In this document: positions 34,308 to 42,184 of the stretch, one piece after another
How positions within the stretch are numbered: position 1 is the first letter of the stretch
Layout: every line of letters starts with the position of its first letter
DNA from: Pseudomonadota bacterium
GTDB lineage: Bacteria > Pseudomonadota > Gammaproteobacteria > Burkholderiales > Thiobacillaceae
Direction of reading: 5' to 3'
DNA: 64,000 bases
Assembly (NCBI GenBank): GCA_021848725.1
Contig: JAJZTS010000008.1
Location: forward strand, 1-64,000
Program-made: the position numbers and the translations under genes
Notes under the pieces: model-generated
The model's database searches: none
What the model was told of the DNA's origin: nothing
What the model saw: only the letters and a program-made list of their open reading frames with translations

Positions 34308-35138
34308 ATGTACCTAGAACACTTCGGACTGCACGAATATCCCTTCGGCCTGACCCCCGATACCAGCTATTTCTTTCCCGGCGTCGGCGCCCAAGCCGCG
34401 CTCAACACGGTGCTGGTGGCGTTGGAGAACGGCGAAGGCCTGATCAAGATCGTCGGCGAGCCGGGCTCGGGCAAGACCATCCTGTGCCGTTACCTGCTCA
34501 ATCAGATGGAAGGCGGCCGTTTCGTCACCGCCTATATCCCCAACCCCAATCTGTCCTCGGCCGCCTTGACCCAGGCCCTGCTCGGCGAATTCGGCGGCGA
34601 GTTCCAGCGCAGCGCGGCCTATGGTTTGACCAAGGCGCTGGAGATGCGGTTGTTGGAACTGGCGCACGAGGGCAAGCGCGCCGTGGCCTTTGTCGACGAG
34701 GCCCAAGCCACGCCGATCGACAGCCTGGAGGCCCTGCGCCTGATCACCAATCTGGAGACCGAGAAGAGCAAGCTCTTGCAGATCGTGCTGTTCGGCCAGC
34801 CCGAACTCGATACCAAGCTGGCCGACCCCGCTGTGCGCCAGATCCGCAGCCGCATCGCCTTCCACGACCACATCACGCCGCTGACCGCGGCCGAGCTGCC
34901 GGCCTATATGAGCTATCGCCTGAACCGGGCCGGCGCCGCGCGTTCGCTGTTCACGCCGCGCGCGGTGGGCAAGCTGCACAAGATGGGCCGGGGCCTGCCG
35001 CGCTATATCAACATCCTGGCGCACAAGGCCCTGATGCTGGCGTTCGGCGAGGGCCGGCACGAGGCCGATGTCCGCCATGTCCGCTTGGCCGGGAAAGACA
35101 CCCCCGGCGCGAAGCTGTCGCTGTTCGACCGGTTTTGA
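34308..35138 (+). CDS. mshM: MSHA biogenesis ATPase MshM (ExeA/GspA type)
   Basis: 276 residues, an AAA ATPase with Walker A GEPGSGKT at 50-57 and Walker B KRAVAFVDEAQ around 122-133. The start MYLEHFGLHEYPFGLTPD is typical of the ExeA/MshM family, and SRIAFHDHITPLTAAELPAY is the sensor region. It lacks the C-terminal membrane and peptidoglycan-binding parts of ExeA, as MshM does. It follows the secretin gene after 15 bp and may help assemble the complex through the cell wall. Confidence 0.92.
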   Translation: MYLEHFGLHEYPFGLTPDTSYFFPGVGAQAALNTVLVALENGEGLIKIVGEPGSGKTILCRYLLNQMEGGRFVTAYIPNPNLSSAALTQALLGEFGGEFQRSAAYGLTKALEMRLLELAHEGKRAVAFVDEAQATPIDSLEALRLITNLETEKSKLLQIVLFGQPELDTKLADPAVRQIRSRIAFHDHITPLTAAELPAYMSYRLNRAGAARSLFTPRAVGKLHKMGRGLPRYINILAHKALMLAFGEGRHEADVRHVRLAGKDTPGAKLSLFDRF

Positions 35139-35156
35139 CAGGCGGCCAATCGACTC

Positions 35157-36179
35157 ATGAGCATTATCAATCGCGTTCTCAAAGACCTGGACCGTAATCG
35201 GGCGCTGTCCGGCACGCCCAGCGGCGTGCGTGCCGTGGCGAGCAAACGCAACGCATCGGTTTGGATCTGGGTCGTGCTGGCGGCCTTGCTGCTCGGCTCG
35301 GCCGCCGGCTTTGCGCTCAGGCAATATCGAATCCAGCAGGTGCCCGCGGTCTCGGCGCCACCGCCCCAGCCGCATCCGCATCCGGCCGCGCCAAGCGTTG
35401 CACCGGCACCGCCGGCCGAGCCGCCGGCCGCGGCTGTCGAGTCGGCGCCGGAGCCGGCGGCCGTGCCCGCACCCGCACCGGAACCGGTTGCCAAGAAGGC
35501 GCCGCCGCGTGCCACGGCCAAAGCGGCCGTGCCGCCAGCGATCGAGGCCCTGCCCGCGATCTTGGCGCCGGACAGGCCGCGGGTCGTCAAGGAACCGAGC
35601 CTGACCACGCCGCAGGCCTCGGCCAATGCCGCCTTCAACGAGGCCAAGCGTCTGATCGAACAAGGCCGCTCGCGCGAGGCCATCGACAAACTCAATTCGG
35701 CCCTGACTCAATATCCGGCCCACTTGGCGGCGCGGCAGACGCTGGTGGCCTTGCTCGCCGAACATGGCGAGATGCAGCGCGCGGAGGCGTTGATCCGCGA
35801 CGGCGCGGCCTTGCACCCGGACGAGCTTTGGTTTGCCCAGGCGGCGGCTCAGTTGTCGGTGCGCCAAGGCAATTACGCCGCTGCGGCAGTCGCCCTGAAG
35901 GAGGGCTTGGCGCGCGGCCATGCCGACGGCGCCTACTGGGCCTTCCTGGCCGGCGTGCAAAACAAGTTGGGCCATATGGACGAAGCGGCCCAGGCCTACC
36001 GGCAAGCCGTGCGCCAGTATCCCGACAACGGCACCTGGTGGGTCGGCCTGGCGGTGGCCTTGGAGCGGCAAGGGCAGAAGGACGAGGCGCGCAACGCGTA
36101 TCAGCAGGCCTATCGCACCAAGCTCACGCCGGAGTTGAAGGATTTCGTGACGCAGAAGCTGGCGGAACTGGCCAGGTAA
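35157..36179 (+). CDS. mshN: MSHA biogenesis protein MshN (TPR protein)
   Basis: 340 residues. The cytoplasmic start MSIINRVLKDLDRNRA is the MshN signature, followed by one membrane helix (about 36-54), a long Pro/Ala-rich linker (about 60-150) and C-terminal TPR repeats (about 155-335; EAKRLIEQGRSREAIDKLNS, EAAQAYRQAVRQYPDN). The protein probably sits in the inner membrane with its TPRs in the periplasm. It lies 18 bp after mshM and ends the locus; the 62-bp gap to gshA holds no clear terminator. Confidence 0.9.
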   Translation: MSIINRVLKDLDRNRALSGTPSGVRAVASKRNASVWIWVVLAALLLGSAAGFALRQYRIQQVPAVSAPPPQPHPHPAAPSVAPAPPAEPPAAAVESAPEPAAVPAPAPEPVAKKAPPRATAKAAVPPAIEALPAILAPDRPRVVKEPSLTTPQASANAAFNEAKRLIEQGRSREAIDKLNSALTQYPAHLAARQTLVALLAEHGEMQRAEALIRDGAALHPDELWFAQAAAQLSVRQGNYAAAAVALKEGLARGHADGAYWAFLAGVQNKLGHMDEAAQAYRQAVRQYPDNGTWWVGLAVALERQGQKDEARNAYQQAYRTKLTPELKDFVTQKLAELAR

Positions 36180-36241
36180 TGGCCCGATGCCGGGGCTGGC
36201 GGTAAACTGGCGGCCACAATCACAGAACAACACGAGGTCGC

Positions 36242-37540
36242 ATGGTTCCCCATCTCACCACCGCGCTCACCGGCCCGCTGCTCGATCTGGAAAAACACGT
36301 CCTTGCCGCCATGCCGCAGATCGAGCACTGGTTCCGCCGGCAATGGATCGAGCATTCGGCGCCGTTCTATACCTCGGTCGATCTGCGCAACAGCGGCTTC
36401 AAGCTGGCGCCGGTCGACACCAACCTGTTTCCCGGCGGCTTCAACAACCTGAACCCGGCCTTTGCGCCGTTGGCGGTGCAGGCGGCGCAGGTGGCGGTGG
36501 AGAAGATGTGCGTCACCGCCAAGCGCCTGCTGCTGATCCCCGAGAACCACACGCGCAATCTGTTTTATCTGCAGAACGTCGCCTCGCTCGCTTGCATCCT
36601 GCGCCGTTCCGGCCTGGATGTGCGCATCGGCAGTCTGATCCCGGATCTCGCCGAGCCGCTGAAGCTCGATCTGCCGAACGGCGAGCCGTTGTTGCTCGAG
36701 CCGATCCGGCGCGAAGGCCGGCGGCTGATGGTGGGCGACTTCGATCCCTGCGCGATCTTGCTCAATAACGACCTCTCGGCCGGGGCGCCGGCCATTCTGC
36801 AAGATATCGACCCGGCCCAGACCATGATGCCGCCCTTGCATGCCGGCTGGTCAGTGCGGCGTAAATCCAAGCACTTCGCGGCCTATCGGCGGGTGGCCGA
36901 GGAATTGGCCGGCATCGTCGGCATCGATCCGTGGTTGATCGATCCCTATTTCGCGGTGTGCGACGAGGTCGATTTTCAAACCCGCGACGGCGAAGAGTGC
37001 CTGGCCGGCCACGTCGACGAAATGTTGCGCCGCGTCCGAGCGAAATATGCCGAGCACGGCATCGACCGCGAGCCCTATGTCATCGTCAAGGCCGACGCCG
37101 GCACCTACGGCATGGGCATCATGACCGTGAAGAGCGCCGACGAGATGCGCGAACTGAACCGGCGCCAGCGCAACAAAATGGCGGTGGTGAAAGAAGGCCT
37201 GCAAGTCCGGCAAGTCCTGGTGCAAGAGGGTGTCTACACCTTCGAGACCATCAACGAGGCGGTGGCCGAACCGGTGGTCTACATGATGGATCATTTCGTC
37301 ATCGGCGGTTTCTACCGCGTGCACACCGGGCGCGGGCCGGACGAAAACCTGAATGCGGCCGGCATGCACTTCGTGCCGCTCGCCTTCGACGAGGTCGGCA
37401 ACTATGGCGATGCCGATGCCTGGCCCGATGCGCCGGTCAATCGCTTCTACACTTACGGCGTACTTGCCCGCCTGGCTGCGCTGGCCGCCGCGGTCGAGTT
37501 GGAACAGACCGCGCCCAATCCAGGCCTGCCGAGGTTCTGA
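36242..37540 (+). CDS. gshA: glutamate-cysteine ligase (Acidithiobacillus-type GshA)
   Basis: 432 residues. This is not the E. coli-type enzyme; it belongs to the separate family found in Acidithiobacillus and Betaproteobacteria, recognised from TSVDLRNSGFKLAPVDTNLF, FPGGFNNLN and VIVKADAGTYGMGIMTVKS (ATP-grasp-like). It makes gamma-glutamylcysteine, the first step of glutathione synthesis. GAGG four bases before ATG 36242 is the ribosome binding site. gshB follows after 3 bp. Glutathione made here would feed grxC and sulfur handling at 18-20 kb. Confidence 0.93.
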   Translation: MVPHLTTALTGPLLDLEKHVLAAMPQIEHWFRRQWIEHSAPFYTSVDLRNSGFKLAPVDTNLFPGGFNNLNPAFAPLAVQAAQVAVEKMCVTAKRLLLIPENHTRNLFYLQNVASLACILRRSGLDVRIGSLIPDLAEPLKLDLPNGEPLLLEPIRREGRRLMVGDFDPCAILLNNDLSAGAPAILQDIDPAQTMMPPLHAGWSVRRKSKHFAAYRRVAEELAGIVGIDPWLIDPYFAVCDEVDFQTRDGEECLAGHVDEMLRRVRAKYAEHGIDREPYVIVKADAGTYGMGIMTVKSADEMRELNRRQRNKMAVVKEGLQVRQVLVQEGVYTFETINEAVAEPVVYMMDHFVIGGFYRVHTGRGPDENLNAAGMHFVPLAFDEVGNYGDADAWPDAPVNRFYTYGVLARLAALAAAVELEQTAPNPGLPRF

Positions 37541-37543
37541 GCC

Positions 37544-38482
37544 ATGGATATCCTGTTCGTCGCCGATCCGCTGACCAGCTTCAAGATTTATAAAGACAGC
37601 ACCTTCGCCATGATGCAGGCCGCCGCCGCGCGCGGCCATGCGCTCTGGGCCTGCGAGCCGCAAGACCTAGCCTGGCGCGACGGCAAGCTGATGGGCCGGG
37701 TCTATCCGCTCAAACTGACCGGGCGCGCGCCCGATTGGTTCGAGGCCGGCAACCACGAATGGCAGCGGCTCAAGCAATTCGGCGCGGTGCTGATGCGCAA
37801 GGACCCGCCGTTCGACCAGGAATTCCTCTACGCCACCTATCTCTTGGAGCTGGCCGAGCGCGACGGCGCCCGCGTGTTCAACCGACCGCAGTCACTGCGC
37901 GACTTCAACGAAAAGCTGGCGATCTTCCGCTTTGCCCAATTCACCGTGCCCACCCTGGTGACCAGCCGGGCTGAGGAGATTCGCGCCTTCCTGGCCGAGC
38001 AGGGCGACGTCGTGGTCAAGCCCTTGAACGCCATGGGCGGCACCTCGGTGTTTCGCATCCGGCCGGGCGACGCCAACCTCGGTGTCATCGTCGAAACCCT
38101 GACCCAGCACGAAACCACCACGGTGATGGCCCAGCGCTACATCCCCGAGATTAAAGACGGCGACAAGCGCATCCTCATCATCGACGGCGAGGCCGTGCCC
38201 TATGCCCTGGCCCGCATCCCTGCGCCGGGCGAGACCCGCGGTAACCTCGCCGCCGGCGGCACCGGCGTCGCCCGGCCGCTGACCGAGCGCGACTGGCAGA
38301 TCGCGCAGACCCTCGGCCCGCAACTGAAACAAGCCGGCCTGCTGCTGGTCGGCCTCGATGTCATCGGCGACTGGCTGACCGAGGTCAATGTCACCAGCCC
38401 CACCTGCTTCCGCGAGATCATGGAGCAGACGGGGTTTGATGTGGCGGGGATGTTGGTGGTGGCGTTGGAGCGGCAGGTATGA
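37544..38482 (+). CDS. gshB: glutathione synthase
   Basis: 312 residues, full length. ATP-grasp signatures include MRKDPPFDQEFLYATYLLE, GDVVVKPLNAMGGTSVFRI, and near the end VGLDVIGDWLTEVNVTSPT. It adds glycine to gamma-glutamylcysteine. It lies 3 bp downstream of gshA in a two-gene operon. Its TGA is followed within 7 bases by a long composite repeat (38489-38668), which probably marks the end of the transcript. Confidence 0.97.
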   Translation: MDILFVADPLTSFKIYKDSTFAMMQAAAARGHALWACEPQDLAWRDGKLMGRVYPLKLTGRAPDWFEAGNHEWQRLKQFGAVLMRKDPPFDQEFLYATYLLELAERDGARVFNRPQSLRDFNEKLAIFRFAQFTVPTLVTSRAEEIRAFLAEQGDVVVKPLNAMGGTSVFRIRPGDANLGVIVETLTQHETTTVMAQRYIPEIKDGDKRILIIDGEAVPYALARIPAPGETRGNLAAGGTGVARPLTERDWQIAQTLGPQLKQAGLLLVGLDVIGDWLTEVNVTSPTCFREIMEQTGFDVAGMLVVALERQV

Positions 38483-38488
38483 TTTTCT

Positions 38489-38668
38489 CCCTCTCCCTCC
38501 GGGAGAGGGTAGGGTGAGGGAAAGGATTTTGGCGAAATCGAAAGGCCTCAGTTTCGCGTAGGGCTGTTGGCCGGGGCCGCCCGGCCGTATGCTTCACGCC
38601 AATCGACGACTGCACTAATAGACCAACAGCCTTCCCTCACCCCTACCCTCTCCCGGAGGTAGAGGGGG
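38489..38668. repeat. REPIN-like composite element
   Basis: About 180 bp between gshB and apbE with near-perfect terminal inverted repeats of about 36 bp (38489-38525 and 38630-38668; one mismatch and one or two indels). Each end is itself a hairpin (left CCCTCTCCC-TCC-GGGAGAGGG). A second inverted pair lies inside (GGGCTGTTGGCC at 38571-38582; ACCAACAGCC at 38622-38631). No open reading frame of note. The right edge supplies TAAAAT (38671-38676), a possible -10 box for apbE. Confidence 0.8.
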
Positions 38669-38708
38669 GTTAAAATCCTGCCACCTTCGCAACAACCCAC
38701 AAAGCCCC

Positions 38709-39743
38709 ATGCGCTCCATCCTTGCCCTCTTCGCCTTGCTCCTCACCCTCACCGGCTGCGGCGAACCGCCGCTGTACAAACAGCAGGCCTACGTCTTCGG
38801 CACCCTGGTCGATATCAGCGTCTATGGCGAGGACGAGGCCAAGGCGCAGCGCGCGGTCGGGCAGGTGCTCAAGGACTTTGACCGGCTGCACGAGATGCTG
38901 CATGCCTGGAAGCCGGGTGCCTTGTCGCGGGTGAACGGTTTGATCGAGCAAGGCGCGGGCGAGGTGGCCACCTCGCCGGGGCTGGTCACGCTCCTGCAGG
39001 GTGCGGCGCGCTATTCGGCGCAGTCGGCCGGGTTGTTCAACCCGGCCATCGGTCACTTGATCCAGGCCTGGGGTTTTCAGGCCGACAGTTTCGACAACAA
39101 CGTGCCGCCGGCGCCGGCCGAGATCGCCAAGTGGCTGAAGGCGGCGCCGGCGATGAGCGACCTGGCATTGCAGGGTCATACCGTGCGTAGCCGCAATCCG
39201 GCGGTGCGGGTCGACCTGGGCGGCTATGCCAAGGGTTATGCGCTGGATGTGGCGGCGGCCTATCTCAAGAGCCAGGGCATCCACAATGCGCTGATCAACA
39301 TCGGCGGCAACATCATCGCGTTGGGCAAGCACGGCAAGCGGCCGTGGCGGGTGGGCATTCAGCACCCGCGCCAGGCCGGGGCGATTGCGCTGCTGGACTT
39401 GCACGATGGCGAGGCGATCGGCACCTCGGGCGACTATCAGCGTTATTTCGAATATCGGGGCCGGCGCTATTGCCACCTGATCGACCCGCGCACCGGACAG
39501 CCGGTGCAGGGTGTGCAGGCGGTGACGGTGCTGGCGCGCGGCGCGCAGGCCGGGGTGCTGTCGGATGTCGCGAGCAAGCCGCTGTTCATCAGTGGCGCCG
39601 CCGGCTGGCGCGCGATGGCGGACAAGATGGGCGTGCGCGAGGCGATGTTCATCGACGGCAACGGCCGGATCAGCGTAACCGCCGCCTTGGCCCAGCGCTT
39701 GCAGTGGTCGCCCGGGGTGCCGGCGGCTACGGTTGTTCCCTAA
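38709..39743 (+). CDS. apbE: FAD:protein FMN transferase ApbE (lipoprotein)
   Basis: 344 residues. Lipobox LTLTGC places the lipidated cysteine at 17. ApbE motifs are clear: GTLVDISVYGEDEAKAQRAV, RVDLGGYAKGYALD, INIGGNIIALGKHGKRPWRV and the metal/flavin site RYCHLIDPRTGQPV, with VLSDVASKPLFISG near the end. It attaches FMN covalently to threonines of Na+-NQR/RNF or related proteins in the envelope; no client gene is in the window. Repeats flank it on both sides. Confidence 0.96.
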   Translation: MRSILALFALLLTLTGCGEPPLYKQQAYVFGTLVDISVYGEDEAKAQRAVGQVLKDFDRLHEMLHAWKPGALSRVNGLIEQGAGEVATSPGLVTLLQGAARYSAQSAGLFNPAIGHLIQAWGFQADSFDNNVPPAPAEIAKWLKAAPAMSDLALQGHTVRSRNPAVRVDLGGYAKGYALDVAAAYLKSQGIHNALINIGGNIIALGKHGKRPWRVGIQHPRQAGAIALLDLHDGEAIGTSGDYQRYFEYRGRRYCHLIDPRTGQPVQGVQAVTVLARGAQAGVLSDVASKPLFISGAAGWRAMADKMGVREAMFIDGNGRISVTAALAQRLQWSPGVPAATVVP

Positions 39744-39751
39744 ACATATAT

Positions 39752-39860
39752 CGTCATTCCGGGCGTAGCGAAGCGAAGACCCGGAATCCATGTGTGCTGC
39801 GGTAGGTTGTATGGATTCCCGCTTTAGCTTCACTGAAACTTCGTTTTCGCGGGAATGACG
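39752..39860. repeat. composite inverted repeat, GTCATTCC family
   Basis: Outer ends CGTCATTCC (39752-39760) and GGAATGACG (39852-39860) and inner pair GGAATCCAT (39783-39791) / ATGGATTCC (39811-39819) give a nested, roughly 109-bp structure, again two hairpin-like ends around a spacer. Same family as 6578-6609 and 43083-43144. No coding potential. Confidence 0.75.
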
Positions 39861-39869
39861 GGTAATGCC

Positions 39870-39938
39870 GTAGGGTGCATTCATGCACCATGACTTGGTG
39901 CGCGGAGCGTTTATCCTCGCGCAGCAGGGGCACCCTAC
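39870..39938. repeat. inverted repeat, GTAGGGTGC family
   Basis: GTAGGGTGC (39870-39878) and GCACCCTAC (39930-39938) bound a 69-bp element with an internal GTGCATTCATGCAC hairpin. The right end contains, on the minus strand, the TAG stop codon of the tlpA-like gene. A compact copy of the same family ends rlmL at 42148-42182. Confidence 0.75.
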
Positions 39939-40465
39939 AGGGGTTCTTTGAGCAGCGGCAGGATCAAGTCGTCCAAGCGGCCCGCATGCATCTGGCCGCT
40001 GACCTTGTGCCGGATATTGCCTTGGCGGTCGATCACGAACGAGGTCGGTACCTTGCTCACGCCGCCGAATTGCTGGGTCGTGCCCGAAATCGCGAGCATG
40101 GCCGGGAAGCTGTAGCCCTCTTTGCGCATGAAGGCATCGACCGCGCTCTGGCTTTCGTCCAGGCTCAATGCCAGAATCTCGAACCCTTCGCCCTTGTGCG
40201 CTTGATAGAAGGCCTGCATTGCGGGCATTTCGTGGCGGCAATAGGGGCACCAGGTGGCCCAGAAGTTGACCAGCACCACCTGGCCGCGCCAGGCCGAGAG
40301 CGGCTTGGGGCCGTTCGGTGTCGAGATGGTGACCTCGGGTGCCGGCAGGTGCAGTTCGTCGACCGAGGCCCAGGGCCGATACCATAGGTAGACGATCAGT
40401 GCGATCAGCAGTAGGGTGAGCCAATTCGCTTTGAGTTTTTGCAGGAACCAATTTGTCTTCGTCAT
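39935..40465 (-). CDS. TlpA-family thiol:disulfide oxidoreductase
   Basis: 176 residues from ATG 40465 (GGA seven bases upstream); ATG 40474 would add three. One membrane anchor (about 15-29) is followed by a periplasmic thioredoxin-like domain with CPYC at 73-76, VNFWATWC and SKVPTSFVIDRQG. Such proteins reduce or oxidise cysteines outside the membrane, often for cytochrome c or copper-site maturation. The stop codon TAG lies inside a GTAGGGTGC repeat. Its start region overlaps the proposed rlmL start on the other strand. Confidence 0.9.
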   Translation of the reverse strand: MTKTNWFLQKLKANWLTLLLIALIVYLWYRPWASVDELHLPAPEVTISTPNGPKPLSAWRGQVVLVNFWATWCPYCRHEMPAMQAFYQAHKGEGFEILALSLDESQSAVDAFMRKEGYSFPAMLAISGTTQQFGGVSKVPTSFVIDRQGNIRHKVSGQMHAGRLDDLILPLLKEPL

Positions 40466-42156
40466 CCGATTCATCCAAACGTAAGGTCTTGCGCCTGAAG
40501 CGAGACCAGGCCGACGACGCGGCGGCGGCGCCGGCGTCGGTGAAATCGCGCAAACCGGTGCGCGGCAGCCACTTGCCCACGCGCCAGCGGCGGGCGTTGA
40601 AGGGTAGCGATTCCCCCGCGCCGATGGAAGAGGCCGGCCCGGCGTCTGCCGACAAAGCGCCGGTGGCGGATGAGCCGCGCCGGCGCCAGCGGCCGAAGGA
40701 CGGGCCGCAGCAGCACCCGTCCCGGGGTGAACGCGGCGGCCGCGCACCACGTAGCGAGGGCGCCGAGCGCAAGCCGCGCCCGCCACGCGACGAAGGCGGT
40801 TTCGAGCGCAAGGCACGCACGGGCCGCGCCGAGGCGCTGCGTCGTTCGGATCGGGGCGAACGCGGTCGCGAGGAAAGGAAGCCGCGCAGCGAGAAGCAAC
40901 CGCGCCCGGCGGGCAAGCCGGCCGCAGGGCCGCTGCGCCTGTTCGCCGCCAGCCCGCGCGGTCTGGAACACGAGCTGGCCAAGGAGTTGGCCGAACTGGG
41001 CGCCGAGTCGGTGCAGCCCGGCTCCGGCGGCGTCGCCTTCGTCGGCGACATCGCCTTGGCCTGGAAGGTCAACCTGTGGTCGCGCCTGGCGATCCGCGTC
41101 CTGCAGCAGATCGCGCACGGCCGCTACCAGAGCGAGGACGACCTGTACCAGGCGGCGCGCGGCCTGCCCTGGCCGGAGTGGTTCCCGCTCGGCCGCACCG
41201 TCGCCGTGCGCACCGTCGCCCATCGCAGTCCGCTCAAGAGCCTGAACTTCGCCTCGCTCAAGATCAAGGACGCGCTGTGCGACCGGTTCCGCGACGTGAC
41301 TGGCGCGCGGCCGGACGTCGATGCGCACAACCCGGACGTGCCGATCCTGCTGTTCCTGGGCGAGGACAGCTACACGCTCTACCTCGACCTGACCGGCGAG
41401 CCCTTGAACCGGCGCGGCTACCGGGTGCAGGCGGCGCAGGCGCCGCTGAACGAGAACCTCGCCGCCGGCCTGTTGCGCCTGGCCGGCTGGACGCCGGAGA
41501 TGCCGCTGCTCGACCCGATGATGGGTGGCGGCACCATCCTGCTGGAAGCGGTGCTGATGGCCTTGAACATCGCGCCCGGCCTGCGCCGGCACTTCGCCTT
41601 CGAGAACCTGAACAGCTTCGACAAGGTGGAATGGGCCAAGCTGCGTAAGAATGCGCAGGCGGCGCAGTTGGAGAAGCGCAAGCTGCCGATCTACGGCGCC
41701 GACCTCGACCCGCGCATGGTCTGGGCGACCGAGACCAACCTAACTGAGGCCGGCCTGCTCGACTGCGTGACCCTGCGCGAGGCCGATGCGTTGGAGGTGC
41801 AGGCGCCGGGCAAGGTCGGTCTGATCGTGAGCAACCCGCCGTATGGCGTGCGGTTGAAGCCTGGCCGCGCAGCGACCGCGTCCTCCTCTCCCGCAAGCGG
41901 GAGAGGATTAGAGGAGAGGGCGGGTGAAGACTCCGAGGACATGACTGCCTTTTATCGCGGCCTGGGCGACAACCTGAAACAGCACTTCGCCGGCTGGAGT
42001 GCCTACTTCTTGTCGGCCGACCCTGAACTGCCGCAGCACATCGGGCTCAAGGCGACCCGGCGTACGCCACTGTTCAACGGGCCGCTGGAGTGCCGGCTGT
42101 ACGAATACCGGCTGGTGAGCGGGCAGATGCGGCGCAAGAAGGACACCGAATCGTAG
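40453..42156 (+). CDS. rlmL: 23S rRNA guanine-N2 methyltransferase, RlmL-like
   Basis: 567 residues if begun at TTG 40453. Residues 1-155 are a basic, low-complexity tail (Arg, Ala, Pro, Gly) of uncertain start. A THUMP domain (about 158-260, beginning LRLFAASPRGLEHELAKELA) and a Rossmann methyltransferase domain follow, with LLDPMMGGGTILLEA (about 350-365) and catalytic NPPYG (461-465). This matches the RlmL half of E. coli RlmKL (m2G2445); the RlmK half is absent. Right after NPPYG, a palindromic repeat (41866-41907) codes for an extra Ser/Gly-rich loop. The TAG stop is inside another repeat. Confidence 0.9.
   Translation: MSSSSDSSKRKVLRLKRDQADDAAAAPASVKSRKPVRGSHLPTRQRRALKGSDSPAPMEEAGPASADKAPVADEPRRRQRPKDGPQQHPSRGERGGRAPRSEGAERKPRPPRDEGGFERKARTGRAEALRRSDRGERGREERKPRSEKQPRPAGKPAAGPLRLFAASPRGLEHELAKELAELGAESVQPGSGGVAFVGDIALAWKVNLWSRLAIRVLQQIAHGRYQSEDDLYQAARGLPWPEWFPLGRTVAVRTVAHRSPLKSLNFASLKIKDALCDRFRDVTGARPDVDAHNPDVPILLFLGEDSYTLYLDLTGEPLNRRGYRVQAAQAPLNENLAAGLLRLAGWTPEMPLLDPMMGGGTILLEAVLMALNIAPGLRRHFAFENLNSFDKVEWAKLRKNAQAAQLEKRKLPIYGADLDPRMVWATETNLTEAGLLDCVTLREADALEVQAPGKVGLIVSNPPYGVRLKPGRAATASSSPASGRGLEERAGEDSEDMTAFYRGLGDNLKQHFAGWSAYFLSADPELPQHIGLKATRRTPLFNGPLECRLYEYRLVSGQMRRKKDTES
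41866..41907. repeat. intragenic palindromic repeat inside rlmL
   Basis: A perfect 11-bp-arm hairpin (41884-41907) with core CTCTCCCGCAAGCGGGAGAG, preceded by CGCGCAGCGACCGCGTCC. Allowing two bases of indel, this is the same 42-44-bp sequence found inside the RND gene at 15865-15908. Translated here it gives RAATASSSPASGRG. The downstream GATTAGAGGAGAGGGCGGG may belong to the element too. Confidence 0.87.
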
Positions 42157-42182
42157 GGTGCGTGGAACGCACCCTACGATTC
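42148..42182. repeat. perfect hairpin repeat at the rlmL/purC junction
   Basis: Sixteen-base arms (42148-42163 and 42167-42182) around GGA; the arms contain GTAGGGTGCG. It supplies the TAG stop of rlmL (42154-42156) and ends 2 bases before the purC stop on the other strand. Such a hairpin between convergent genes could end both transcripts, though there is no T-run. Same family as 39870-39938. Confidence 0.85.
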
Positions 42183-42184
42183 GT

